Source of the DNA: Zygnema cylindricum
Lineage: Eukaryota; Streptophyta; Zygnematophyceae; Zygnematales; Zygnemataceae
Length of the DNA: 14,853 nt
Direction of reading: 5' to 3'
Assembly: GCA_037447655.1 (NCBI GenBank)
Contig: JBBHKE010003048.1
Coordinates: 524,036 to 538,888 of the forward strand
Of the stretch, positions 1-7,080 are shown piece after piece (position 1 is the stretch's first letter; each line of letters begins with the position of its first letter). The notes beneath the pieces are model-generated. The model had not been told where the DNA came from. It saw only the letters and a program-made list of their open reading frames with translations, and did no database searches. The position numbers were made by a program, and so were the translations under genes.

Positions 1-546
1 GTACAATCTGAACGTTCTTACGGTTGTTGTGGTATCAACGGCCACGAAAATCATTGCAAATTTAAAGTTTGTACAAATGTCCAAGGATGTACCATTTGTA
101 CGTGAATCGTTGTATCGCACATTTATGAAGGAGACGTCACAGGATGTCTTACAACCAAGTTTTTTTTGTCGTCGAACATACAACCAAGATTTTTTTGTCG
201 TCGAACAGGCTGGCTTTTATATCACACGGTACACTCCAATTGCCACATGTAAGTTTATTGCTTCACGTCTGTCGTGGATCGACTCTGACTTTACAAGTGG
301 ACCAAAACACGCGTCCAGTAATCACAAACTCTCCTCCCGAGGACAGTCGGAGGAGACTAGCTACGTACCGTTTGCGTCGAAAATTGAAAATAGGACGGTG
401 GTAGTTCAATCCAAGAAGTCTGGAGAATCTCAACGAATTTTTAGTAAACATATTTTGTAAAAAAAAAAAAAAAACAGTACGGCCTAGTACGGAACGGTAC
501 TTTCTCTAGTAAACAACCCCACTTTTCGCCTGATGGAAGGTTACCC
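1..546 (+). mobile_element. F' element, right-hand part (PIF/Harbinger-like, TAA site); left end outside the window
   Basis: The right terminus at 528-546 reads GCCTGATGGAAGGTTACCC and is followed by TAA (547-549). It matches the right end of the complete F element (8565-8583, GACTGATGGAACTTGACCC, also followed by TAA). The match continues upstream through the shared CAGTACG and CCCCACTTTT blocks, and more loosely through a shared CCAAGAA block, for roughly 200 bp. D copy 2 holds the unoccupied site, a single TAA at 10688-10690 in the same context (TAATCTG..GGAAAATCGGCAGT). The left terminus is not in the window; F is 729 bp, so this copy probably starts before base 1. A 143-codon open frame at 29-460 lies inside it. 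It shows no motif I recognise and spans a 29-bp tandem duplication, so I do not call a gene. A run of 16 A at 459-474 follows. Confidence 0.6.
150..207 (+). repeat. 29-bp tandem duplication, two units
   Basis: Units 150-178 and 179-207 both begin TACAACCAAG, carry a T-run and end TTGTCGTCGAACA. They differ at one base inside the T-run. This is a recent slippage or duplication event within F'. Because 29 is not a multiple of three it shifts any reading frame through it, which argues against the surrounding open frame being an old gene. Confidence 0.9.
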
Positions 547-678
547 TAATCTGATAGAAAATCGGCAGTAAAATCACTGTGGACGGTACGGACTCGATAT
601 TAACTGTTTGTCGGCGAAGAATTTGCGGTCCTATAAACAAATTATGCGATATGATTCTTCGTACATATGTACTGTTTC
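547..678 (+). repeat. Repeat D copy 1, left segment
   Basis: This segment is collinear with 10688-10817 of D copy 2. It contains a 41-bp block identical in both copies (603-643 and 10745-10785), starting ACTGTTTGTCGGCGAAGAAT and ending CCTATAAACAAATT. The flanks of that block are clearly less similar. The homology stops at the left edge of element A1, where copy 2 continues with TTTTTGACAGCG. The 62-codon frame here and the 113-codon frame of copy 2 share the translation TVCRRRICGPINK, but both frames diverge afterwards and neither resembles a known protein. Confidence 0.75.
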
Positions 679-680
679 AA

Positions 681-1155
681 AGCATAGACGTCCCGTGCGC
701 ATATTACGCACGGTATAAACTAACGAATACTACGTACGGTACGCATCAAACGATGTTGAAAAGTTAATAAAATGCGTACCTTGCTTTGTACCCGTACATT
801 ATTTCTACACATACGTACAGTGTCCGTCTATGTTCGTACATTTTAGGGTTATTTTAGGGGATTTTTTAGGGTTTCCAAGATACGTTGCCGTACGTTTATA
901 TTTCAGTACGGCTGCCGTAGATATTCCGTACTATTAGGTTTTTTAGGGTACCCCTTTCATACAATTTTGTACATTTCCGTTAAATTTCCGTACTTTTAAG
1001 ATTTTTAAGGATTTTTTAAGATTACATTTTCCGTACAATTTTGTACATTGCCGTACAGCGAAATTTACACGAATTTTACGAAAAGTATGAAAAAGACGAA
1101 TACTACGTAGTTTTCGTAAAAAAGTTGAAATCCGTACGAATTGGACATCTATGCT
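681..1155 (+). mobile_element. Element A1, 475-bp non-autonomous DNA element
   Basis: It is bounded by short inverted termini, AGCATAGACGTCC at the left and GGACATCTATGCT at the right. A second copy, A2 (1591-2065), is exactly the same length, lies in the opposite orientation and is about 97% identical by eye. Next to the left terminus is a hairpin, CCGTGCG-catatta-CGCACGG-type (693-713; loop 700-706). The 12-mer GAATACTACGTA occurs near both ends in direct orientation (725-736 and 1098-1109). The interior carries several TTTTAGGG motifs (841-948) and is strikingly rich in GTAC. No long coding frame is present. I infer a MITE-like element of unknown superfamily. The terminus resembles none I can name with certainty. 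Confidence 0.8.
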
Positions 1156-1392
1156 ATTTAATGCCATCGGACAGGTTAAAGTCAAAAAAGACAAAAAAAA
1201 ATTGTCTGATTTCAACTAGAAATCTTGAATGGCCAGAATATCTAAAACAATAGCGACCGTACAAGTAAACGGATTTTCAAGTCGATCGAGAGAAAACGTG
1301 ACCGCAAAAGGCAGGATCAAAACGACAAAAAGGAGGAGCAAAACGCCAAAAAATGGGAAATAATGGATTTGACTTGTACGAAAATTGAGCGC
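1156..1392 (-). repeat. Repeat D copy 1, middle segment, inverted relative to copy 2
   Basis: Its reverse complement aligns with about 10900-11154 of D copy 2. Shared landmarks on the complement strand of copy 2 include GAGGTTAAAGTCA, GATCTTGAATGG, GACCGTACA and GAACGTGAC. Also shared is an approximately 21-bp minisatellite whose units contain AAAACG(A/C)CAAAAA (about 1300-1365 here, 10941-11004 in copy 2). The D segments on either side (547-678 and 2066 onward) align to copy 2 in direct orientation, so only this piece is flipped. It sits exactly between the inverted elements A1 and A2. Confidence 0.75.
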
Positions 1393-1394
1393 TA

Positions 1395-1590
1395 CACCGT
1401 GAATCGTTATTAGCTTTATTTACGCTATATCGCCACCCCCAAAATTTTGACATTTCTACCTTAAATATAATAAATTATACTATCTAAGGACGTGGACCAT
1501 AATCTAACACGTCTCCTAGCACTAAATTAGAATGAACGATGCTAATTGTTTCTTTGCACAAATAATTTCTATACGCTAATAACGATTCAA
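1395..1590 (+). mobile_element. Element B1, TA-site MITE, truncated at A2
   Basis: The left end reads TA|CACCGTGAATCGTTATTAG (TA at 1393-1394). The interior is plainly homologous to B2 at 12346-12544. Both contain CCCCAAAATTTTGAC, a GGACGTGGACCATAAT block and ACTAAATTAGAAT in the same order. The right end reads CGCTAATAACGATTC but then passes into element A2 instead of ending in the expected (G/A)CGGTGTA. The last bases of the terminus are therefore missing, probably lost when the A element inserted. A TA duplication and a TIR starting with C fit Tc1/mariner-type (Stowaway-like) MITEs; that assignment is inference. Confidence 0.75.
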
Positions 1591-2065
1591 AGCATAGATG
1601 TCCAATTCATACGGATTTCAACTTTTTTACGAAAACTACGTAGTATTCGTCTTTTTCATACTTTTCGTAAAATTCGTGTAAATTTCGTTGTACGGCAATG
1701 TACAAAAGTGTACGGAAAATGTAATCTTCAAAAAATCCTTAAAAATCTTGAAAGTACGGAAATTTAACAGAAATGTACAAAATTGTATGAAAGTGTAGCC
1801 TAAAAAACCTAATAGTACGGAATATCTACGGCAGCTGTACTGAAATATAAACGTACGGCAACGTATCTTGGATACCCTAAAAAATCCCCTAAAATAACCC
1901 TAAAATTTACGAACATAGACGGACACTGTACGTATGTGTAGAAATAATGTACGGGTACAAAGCAAGGTACGCATTTTATTAACTTTTCAACATCCTTTGA
2001 TGCGTACCGTACGTAGTATTCGTTAGTTTATACCGTGCGTAATATGCGCACGGGGCATCTATGCT
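1591..2065 (-). mobile_element. Element A2, 475-bp inverted copy of A1
   Basis: This is the reverse complement of A1, with termini AGCATAGATGTCC and GGGGCATCTATGCT. About 15 differences are visible over 475 bp. The left flank carries the clipped end of B1 and the right flank resumes D (AAATAGTAAATAC). If the segment 1156-1590 is returned to the orientation of D copy 2, A2 becomes flanked by ...CATTAAAT and AAATAGT..., which suggests a 4-bp AAAT target duplication. A1 with A2 forms 475-bp arms around a 435-bp spacer, long enough to fold into a large hairpin if transcribed. Confidence 0.8.
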
Positions 2066-2331
2066 AAATAGTAAATACAATGGAATTTCCAGATACTAAA
2101 AATGGTTTTTGTACATATCTTTTAATACTGTATTATTTACACGGTATATCGTACTAAGGCTACTACCATTTTTAGTGTTTTACCACATAAATCAGATTTT
2201 CTCCGTGCACACGTGTCGGACTAACGATCTGACGGCTAAGATAGAGTAATACCATCTCAACCCTCCGAATGGCAGGATATATAAAGTGGACACGTTTCAC
2301 AAAAGCTGACGTAAGTTCCGAAAATTGTGTA
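2066..2331 (+). repeat. Repeat D copy 1, right segment part 1
   Basis: Collinear with about 11154-11446 of D copy 2. Shared landmarks are TAATACTGTAT, ACACCGTATATCG (ACACGGTATATCG here), TTTACCAC and an embedded G MITE. The homology is interrupted at the TTA at 2332-2334 by element C and resumes at 3268. Confidence 0.7.
2194..2312 (+). mobile_element. G1, small MITE-like repeat within D
   Basis: It begins ATTTTCTCCGTGCACACGTGTC. Its right side (GGACACGT..CACAAAAG) is an imperfect complement of the left. Related units lie at 6136-6267, 7716-7852 and 11305-11428. Ends and duplications are too eroded to fix the boundary precisely. Confidence 0.45.
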
Positions 2332-2334
2332 TTA

Positions 2335-3264
2335 GGGTACGTCCCCATGTAATCGGTACTTTGATAAAGTATTTTGGACTGTAGTAAAGATTCTCCGTAC
2401 TACTTTGAAGAGCGTCCGTATGTGCGAAAATGAAATCGGAACTTTGGAATGTGACGGCTGTAGACGTAGGTACAACTTGTGACGATTGAAGGCGACTACG
2501 AAACTTCCGACGATGGTGACGCCAATAAAAACATTGACAGTTGTAGACGTCTAGATTTTTCTGAAATCGTAGATGTTTAGGGTTTGTGATATTGTGACGT
2601 CACGCTCACTTGTGACAGCGTTGACGTCACTGATTCAATAACTTTCAATCTGGTATTCCGATTTCGTTTTTTCCACTTTTTTCGCACGACTTGCCATTAT
2701 AAAATAAACCTAAAAACTGTTAAATATCTTTCATTTTATACCAATGTTGTCGTCTCTCATTCTAAAAGGTGTGAGATAAAAGCGATGGTGTGAGAGGGAG
2801 AGGGGAGAGGCGACGACGGCGCAAAATTTTGCAAAGGACCCCATGAATGAAAGTAGAGGTCCGAGACCCCTGCAGATTTTTTTCCGAACATGCGCGTGAC
2901 GGGCACGGAGAAAAATAGCGAGGACTCTCCTTCGTCCTAAAATTTTCACACTCTTGTGGCGCGTGCGTGGGTCATTTTTCATTCGCTGTTTGGGCGGTAC
3001 TTGAACTAAAATCACCCCCTCGAGGTGATTTTGGATGATTTTTTTTTTTGGGCTGGATTCTCTTGCCCGAGGGTCGAAAAGGGGAAAACGCAGAAATGCG
3101 TTCACATGACGACAAACACGCATACATCCAAAGTATGAATTTACGTTTACTTTACTTTGGTAAAAATGATTTTTTCGTACGGCTAAATTTTTTGTCAAAG
3201 TTCCCTAAATTTTAGGGCAAAAACACAAAGAAAAGTAGATACTTTAATACATGGGGACGTACCC
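2335..3264 (+). mobile_element. Element C, 930-bp PIF/Harbinger-like transposon (TTA target site)
   Basis: Perfect 17-bp terminal inverted repeats GGGTACGTCCCCATGTA (2335-2351) and its complement (3248-3264) are flanked by TTA on both sides (2332-2334, 3265-3267). D copy 2 preserves the empty site with a single TTA (11447-11449) inside otherwise collinear sequence, which shows that C is an insertion. A 3-bp TTA/TAA duplication with TIRs starting GGG is characteristic of PIF/Harbinger elements. The subterminal region holds ACGT-centred palindromes (TAGACGTCTA 2544-2553; TGACGTCA 2595-2602 and 2622-2629). A hairpin with 9-bp arms AAAATCACC/GGTGATTTT lies at 3008-3032. The longest frame, on the minus strand (2731-3198, 155 codons, basic), shows no DDE or Myb-like motif, so the element appears non-autonomous. 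Confidence 0.85.
2731..3198 (-). other. 155-codon open frame inside element C, unrecognised
   Basis: This is the longest open frame in the window that is not simple repeat. The predicted product is strongly basic, with clusters such as KILGRRRVLAIFLRARHAHV and VRKKI near the middle. I see no DDE triad, helix-turn-helix or other domain. Autonomous Harbinger elements encode a DDE nuclease and a small Myb/SANT protein; neither is recognisable here. The frame crosses the 3008-3032 hairpin and low-complexity T/A runs. It may be chance, or a decayed remnant. No promoter or intron evidence is visible. Confidence 0.15.
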
Positions 3265-3267
3265 TTA

Positions 3268-3870
3268 CAGCAAACAACGATACACAATGTGATTTGGAAC
3301 GGAAGATGAAGACAAAACAGTACACTGATTTGATTTCCATTTTTTTTTCCAGTTTACTTTTTTGTTTTTCTTGACAAACAATTCCGGTAACTCCAAAACA
3401 CGGCACCTTCAATTTTTTTGGCCTTTTCCTCCTAATGACAATCGCTACTTTTTCGCACGTGCCAAGTGCGTTCCTTCGATTGGGTTTGCTAAATTCACAT
3501 GGTTTTGAAATGTTAAAAAAGTAAACACCATTCCAAACGATACATTTGTCAACAGTGCGCCACTTGCAAAGCCCGAATCATCGGGACCCATGACAATTTT
3601 TGTCGCATTATAGATCGATAAAAGTCAATTTTTGGTATATTGAGGCTTCATGTCTTCACGTTTCGCCATTATTGAAAAAGTTGATGAATGTTGACCAATG
3701 CGTCAACCCATAACAATCTAGCAATCAATATTGCAATATTGATGATCGACCGATAAAAGCGTGCGTAATGAGTAATAAAATCTATAACAAAAAGAGTTAA
3801 TACTAGTTTTATTGCGAAACTTGCGATGTAAAAAACAAAGGGGTAGAATAGGGGTAAAAGAAACAAAAAG
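3268..3870 (+). repeat. Repeat D copy 1, right segment part 2
   Basis: Collinear with 11450-12250 of D copy 2 over about 600 bp. Landmarks in order are GATACACAAT, TTTGGAACGGA, CAGTTTA(C/T)TTTTTTG, CGGCACCTTCAATT, TACTTTTTCGCACGTG, TTCCTTCGATTGG, GTCGCATTATAGATCGA, CAATGCGTCAACC and AAAAGCGTGCGTA. At 3719-3720 it holds the empty TA site (AATCTAGCAA) at which copy 2 carries element B3. Short minus-strand frames in both copies share KVP and VCQ..QK.KL but diverge after about 30 codons, so I treat them as non-coding. Confidence 0.75.
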
Positions 3871-3937
3871 ACATTTAAAGACTACCTTATTAAAGAGAAA
3901 TAAGGGTTAAAGTTTTTCATTTCTTTTGACCATAAAT

Positions 3938-4550
3938 CACACACATAATGTGGGTCTTGACGACCAAGTCATTTCTGCCTTTAATCATTTCACAAAGCAG
4001 AGACTTAAGACCGTCCTAGATGTAAACAATCTATGTGTGAAGCTTTGTTCCACAGAGTTTGACTTATCATCTCCCTCTCCTTATGTATTTTTTGTCTGGT
4101 TTCATTAACAAAGGGTATAGCACCTTCAGGTTATACTATACAAGCCCTTTCTGTTGTAACCTGTGTAGTTGGTGATGTGCTGTTCGGAAACCTCTTGTGC
4201 CATAAATAATATCCCAAAATCTTATACTCCTAGCGATATTTGCAATCTTAAGGCGGTGTTTTGTTAGCATCATCCTTATCTTTCCCGAAATTTACCAACA
4301 AAGACTTCATATTTGTTTTTCTAGATGAATTCGACAACCTTCATTTTAGTGCGCTACACCTCTAAATAGAGATGAAAGTTTTGATATATCACATCCCCAA
4401 TAAGTTGGTCTTGTTCAAAGTTTGATTTTGAAGGCGACATGCGCCAAAATCATGTTAGAATAACTAGGCGCATGTGGCACTTATTGTAACCTCTTCTTTC
4501 ATCATCAATGATACTTTTTTTCTAGCATACGTTGTCCTTAAGAAGAGAAA
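3938..4550 (+). repeat. Repeat H copy 1
   Basis: It aligns end to end with 14240-14830 in the same orientation. Shared blocks in order are CACACATAATGTGGGTCTT, TCATTTCACAAAGCA, AGTTTGACTTAT, CATTAACAAA.GGTATA, CCCGAAATTTA, ACTTCAT, GACATGCGCCAA, a GTGGCACTT block and GCTAGCGTAC-like (GCATACGT here). Divergence is high, with many indels. At 4437-4475 a hairpin with 9-bp arms ACATGCGCC/GGCGCATGT is present; copy 2 keeps the left arm but not the right. No protein family is recognised in any frame. H probably belongs to the same duplicated block as D. Confidence 0.65.
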
Positions 4551-4880
4551 AGTTATATTACCAGATGGGAGGCAAAATCTGTTCGCACCTTTTCAACCTC
4601 TCGTCATAGACAATAACTTTCAACGACAACCACGTAAATCAGAACAACTAAGAACCATTGAACTTTTTTTGCACATTTGGTAGACTTATTTGCCAATTCA
4701 TTGAGGCATGCTAAATTGTAGCTTTATCAGAATTCCCTTCTTAAATCCTAGATTAATGGTAAGTGAGACATTTGAGTAAAAGTTTGGATATCGGCCATAT
4801 TGTAACGTTGTTTCCGATACCGTCAATTATGGACACCATTTAAAAAAACACATCGAAAAATTAAAAAGTAATCTTAAAGA
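4551..4880. other. AT-rich stretch with no recognised feature
   Basis: Between repeat H and the first microsatellite there are only short open frames and A/T runs. I see no inverted termini, coding signature or structured RNA here. Confidence 0.5.
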
Positions 4881-4958
4881 ACACACACACACACATATAT
4901 ACATACATATACATATACATTTATATATACATGTATATACATATATGTATATATATAT
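4881..4958 (+). repeat. Compound AC/TA microsatellite
   Basis: (AC)7 at 4881-4894 is followed by interrupted TA/TACA repeats up to 4958. It abuts the left end of element I, and a similar TA tract abuts the right end. Confidence 0.9.
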
Positions 4959-5208
4959 GGTATCGAGGACCGTTTGTCGATATTCGATATATATCAAATT
5001 TCAGGTACCCGATAATCGATATATCGAATTCCAAATTATCGTGATATATCGCCGATATATCGTATCGTCGTTATATTGAAGCTAAAAAAAAAAAAAAAAA
5101 TCCCACAGGTTTTCAAAATCTCGTGAATTCGGACAAAGTGAATGTAAAATATTTGCCGGAAAGAAATACAGTTTTTTCCTTAAAGTCACCAGAGTGAAGG
5201 AGATCTAT

Positions 5209-5247
5209 GAGGTACATTGACGAGGTACACTTGTGAAGTACACGTAC
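5209..5247 (+). repeat. 13-bp imperfect triple repeat, GA(G/A)GTACA type
   Basis: Three consecutive 13-bp units begin GAGGTACAT, GAGGTACAC and GAAGTACAC inside element I. Short and imperfect; listed because the period is regular. Confidence 0.5.
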
Positions 5248-5393
5248 ATCATACGCAAGTACAATTTTCCAGACGAAACAGGTCGGTTTCTAGATATTCG
5301 ATGATTTTTGAGATTTGGTAGTCAACTTACGTGGAACCACTCATATCAGAATAAGTATGTAAAACTTTTTGACAAAAGATACGCGATGTACCC

Positions 5394-5444
5394 GAGGCCT
5401 CTGTAATACATAAATTGTGTTGTCCTTACTATTACAGAGACCTC
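5394..5444. repeat. Hairpin with 14-bp arms in element I
   Basis: GAGGCCTCTGTAAT (5394-5407) pairs with ATTACAGAGACCTC (5431-5444) at 13 of 14 positions around a 23-nt loop. It sits in the middle of element I, away from its arms, so the element's own inverted repeats do not account for it. Confidence 0.6.
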
Positions 5445-5760
5445 CTCGTGTAACCATGCCCCAAATAATTTATCATTAGAATTTCAAAATTAGTATTTTT
5501 TTGTCAGTTACATTTTGCGACGTCTACCTTTAAGTCACGTGACAAAATTCACGGCGAACGTGGCGTATTAGACAATTTGACTTTTTCGCTAAAATAACAT
5601 ATTATATAAAAAAATAAAAATAAAAAACTTAAAAAATACTATATATCGCGATAATTTATGTTGGTCTCGGTACGATCTATCGAGGATCATGCTCGATCGA
5701 TATTCGATATATCGAATATCGAGATTATCGCGATCTGAATTTACTTGATACCCAACACTA

Positions 5761-5761
5761 A

Positions 5762-5797
<36 letters not shown>

Positions 5798-5854
5798 CAT
5801 ATTCATATATATACATATATCTATACATATATATACATATATATACATATATAT

Positions 5855-5935
<81 letters not shown>

Positions 5936-5936
5936 G
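5761..5936 (+). repeat. Long TA/TACA microsatellite with pure (AT)35 core
   Basis: Interrupted TATACATA repeats lead into an uninterrupted 70-bp AT tract (5859-5928), followed by TATATATG. The open frames spanning it in several frames (tyrosine-isoleucine repeats) are artefacts of the microsatellite. Confidence 0.95.
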
Positions 5937-6135
5937 CCTCTAGCTAAGTTTGGTCCTATCATAAATAGTGTAGAGTTAACCACGTTATAGGTAACCTTTG
6001 ATTGTACTGTGTTAGGACTTGTCGAATCCTGCCTTTTGAAGCAATTCCATGTTGTAAAATTGTGTTTGCTATTCAAAGTTTAAACTGCCATACCGGAAAT
6101 CGTTCCTAGCGTCAATGTCTTTCGTCTTTTTCATC

Positions 6136-6267
6136 AGTGTTTCTCAGTGCACACATCCGTGTTCTGTCTATTGAGGACCGCCAATCGCAAGGCGAGATGT
6201 TTACCTTCATAAAAAAATATTTACACAGCGGTTTGGACTAAAATTAACAGTGCACGGAGAAAATATG
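6136..6267 (+). mobile_element. G2, small MITE-like repeat
   Basis: The left side TTTCTCAGTGCAC (6140-6152) is an imperfect complement of the right side GTGCACGGAGAAAATATG (6250-6267). Interior sequence ACCGCCAATCGCAAGG matches the complement of G3 (7716-7852; CCTTCCAATTGGCGG). This supports a dispersed family about 120-140 bp long. No clear target duplication. Confidence 0.45.
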
Positions 6268-6302
6268 TCTTCGAGTGCAGTCAAAAACATTGACTCAAAA
6301 AG

Positions 6303-6316
6303 CGATCCGCGGTGTA
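6303..6316 (+). mobile_element. Solitary B-family terminus
   Basis: GCGATCCGCGGTGTA closely matches the right terminus of B3 (GCGATTCACGGTGTA). No partner terminus or B interior is visible upstream, so this is a truncated relic or chance resemblance. Confidence 0.35.
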
Positions 6317-6666
6317 GCGACAAACATTCTTTTAAATAGTCAACTTGTCAAAATCCTATTTAACATCCTTTCAGATTCTTCAAAGCCACAGTAGAAAAAC
6401 ATAACGGAATCTCAAACGGAATCAATAAGAAATTATGCCGTACAGTTGTTGTACCTACCTTGATTTTCTGTTTTTTGTCATGAAAAAACGAATCACATGA
6501 AGAATCGAATTTTAAACAGCGGTGCCGATATTGCTTCCTGAGATTGTCAGTATTTCGTATCTACACTATTGGAAGTCGTTGTCATCAATTATGCCGACGT
6601 GGCACCAATCATCGTCAAATATCAATTTTGTTATATTATATAATAATTCTGTTTGGCTGGCAATAA

Positions 6667-7080
6667 ATATCATTTTTCCGGCGAATATTGAATTATTTGA
6701 AACAAACAGACATATGTCTCTCGCACAGTCGAGTTCGCAGTCGAGAGAAACAACCTCAGTCACAAATACGACAAAAAAACTGCAGTCGTAGAAAAATATT
6801 GCCACTTGCTCAAGCGGTATATGACAGGCTGGATGACTAGTCAAGTGAAAATTTCACCACCGACAAATTAGCCGAATCAGGAATTGATTTCTATTTGGCG
6901 TCAATTAATCGCGTCATTTGGTTCAATCAGATTTCACAAAAAGACTTGTTTCCGAATCTTTGTCGCGTGCGGCAAAAAGTTATGTTGTGGCGCTTAGTTC
7001 CGTTATCTTGTAACCGTGAAACGGCAAAATGTCGGTTTGTCGGTAGCATTGATGGGTGTATAAATAAAGACTTTTGTTAG
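6667..7080 (+). pseudogene. Decayed hAT-like transposase, C-terminal dimerisation region
   Basis: One frame stays open for 57 codons (6667-6837), meets a TAG (6838-6840) and continues for 79 codons to a TAG at 7078-7080. Before the TAG it reads LPLAQAVYDRLDD. After it come DFYLASI, WFNQISQKDLFPNLCRVRQK, then VPLSCNRETAK and CRFVGSI. The order and spacing resemble the C-terminal dimerisation region of hAT transposases: a YL...WW segment, then FPxLxxLARK, then a PASSxxSER.FS motif. The expected second W is F, the SER motif has become NRET, and there appears to be an insertion before the C.F pair. Upstream catalytic parts are not recognisable in any frame. The relic fits the hAT-like termini of element I nearby, though no direct link is shown. 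Resemblance is by eye only. Confidence 0.45.

Larger units (their letters stand above)
4951..5760 (+). mobile_element. Element I, inverted-repeat (possibly hAT-like) element in TA microsatellite
   Basis: The left arm (4959-5075) and right arm (5636-5760) are both packed with CGATA/TATCG motifs in opposite overall orientation. Between them is about 550 bp of unrelated sequence that includes a 17-A run (5084-5100). The right end reads GATACCCAACACTA, i.e. TAGTGTTGGGTATC on the complement, while the left end retains only GGTATCGAGG. TIRs of the type (C/T)AGTGTTGGGTATC and dense subterminal short motifs are common in hAT elements, whose 8-bp duplications would be invisible inside (TA)n. The right arm contains a perfect 26-bp palindrome (5697-5722; half-site TCGATATTCGATA). 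No transposase is encoded. Confidence 0.5.

Noticed and set aside
29-460. 143-codon frame followed by a 16-A run, possibly a retrogene with poly-A tail
   Set aside because: It lies inside the F' element, crosses a 29-bp tandem duplication that is not a multiple of three, has no recognisable domain, and the A-run lies inside the element, so it is not a 3' transcript end.
943-1767. Matching frames on opposite strands in A1 and A2 (HTFRKIRVNF in both)
   Set aside because: They are the same DNA read from the two inverted A copies; the frame does not extend through the element and shows no domain.
2891-2915. G-like terminus (GGCACGGAGAAAAA) inside element C
   Set aside because: The match is short, has no partner and could be chance.
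3212-3412. Minus-strand frame in D copy 1 sharing KVP..VCQ..QK.KL with a frame in D copy 2 (11293-11604)
   Set aside because: Similarity lasts only about 30 codons before an indel shifts the frame. This is explained by DNA homology of repeat D, without evidence of coding constraint.
5589-6076. Frames of 81-111 codons over the TA microsatellite
   Set aside because: They translate TATA/TACA repeats into tyrosine-isoleucine strings and are open in several frames, which is a microsatellite artefact.
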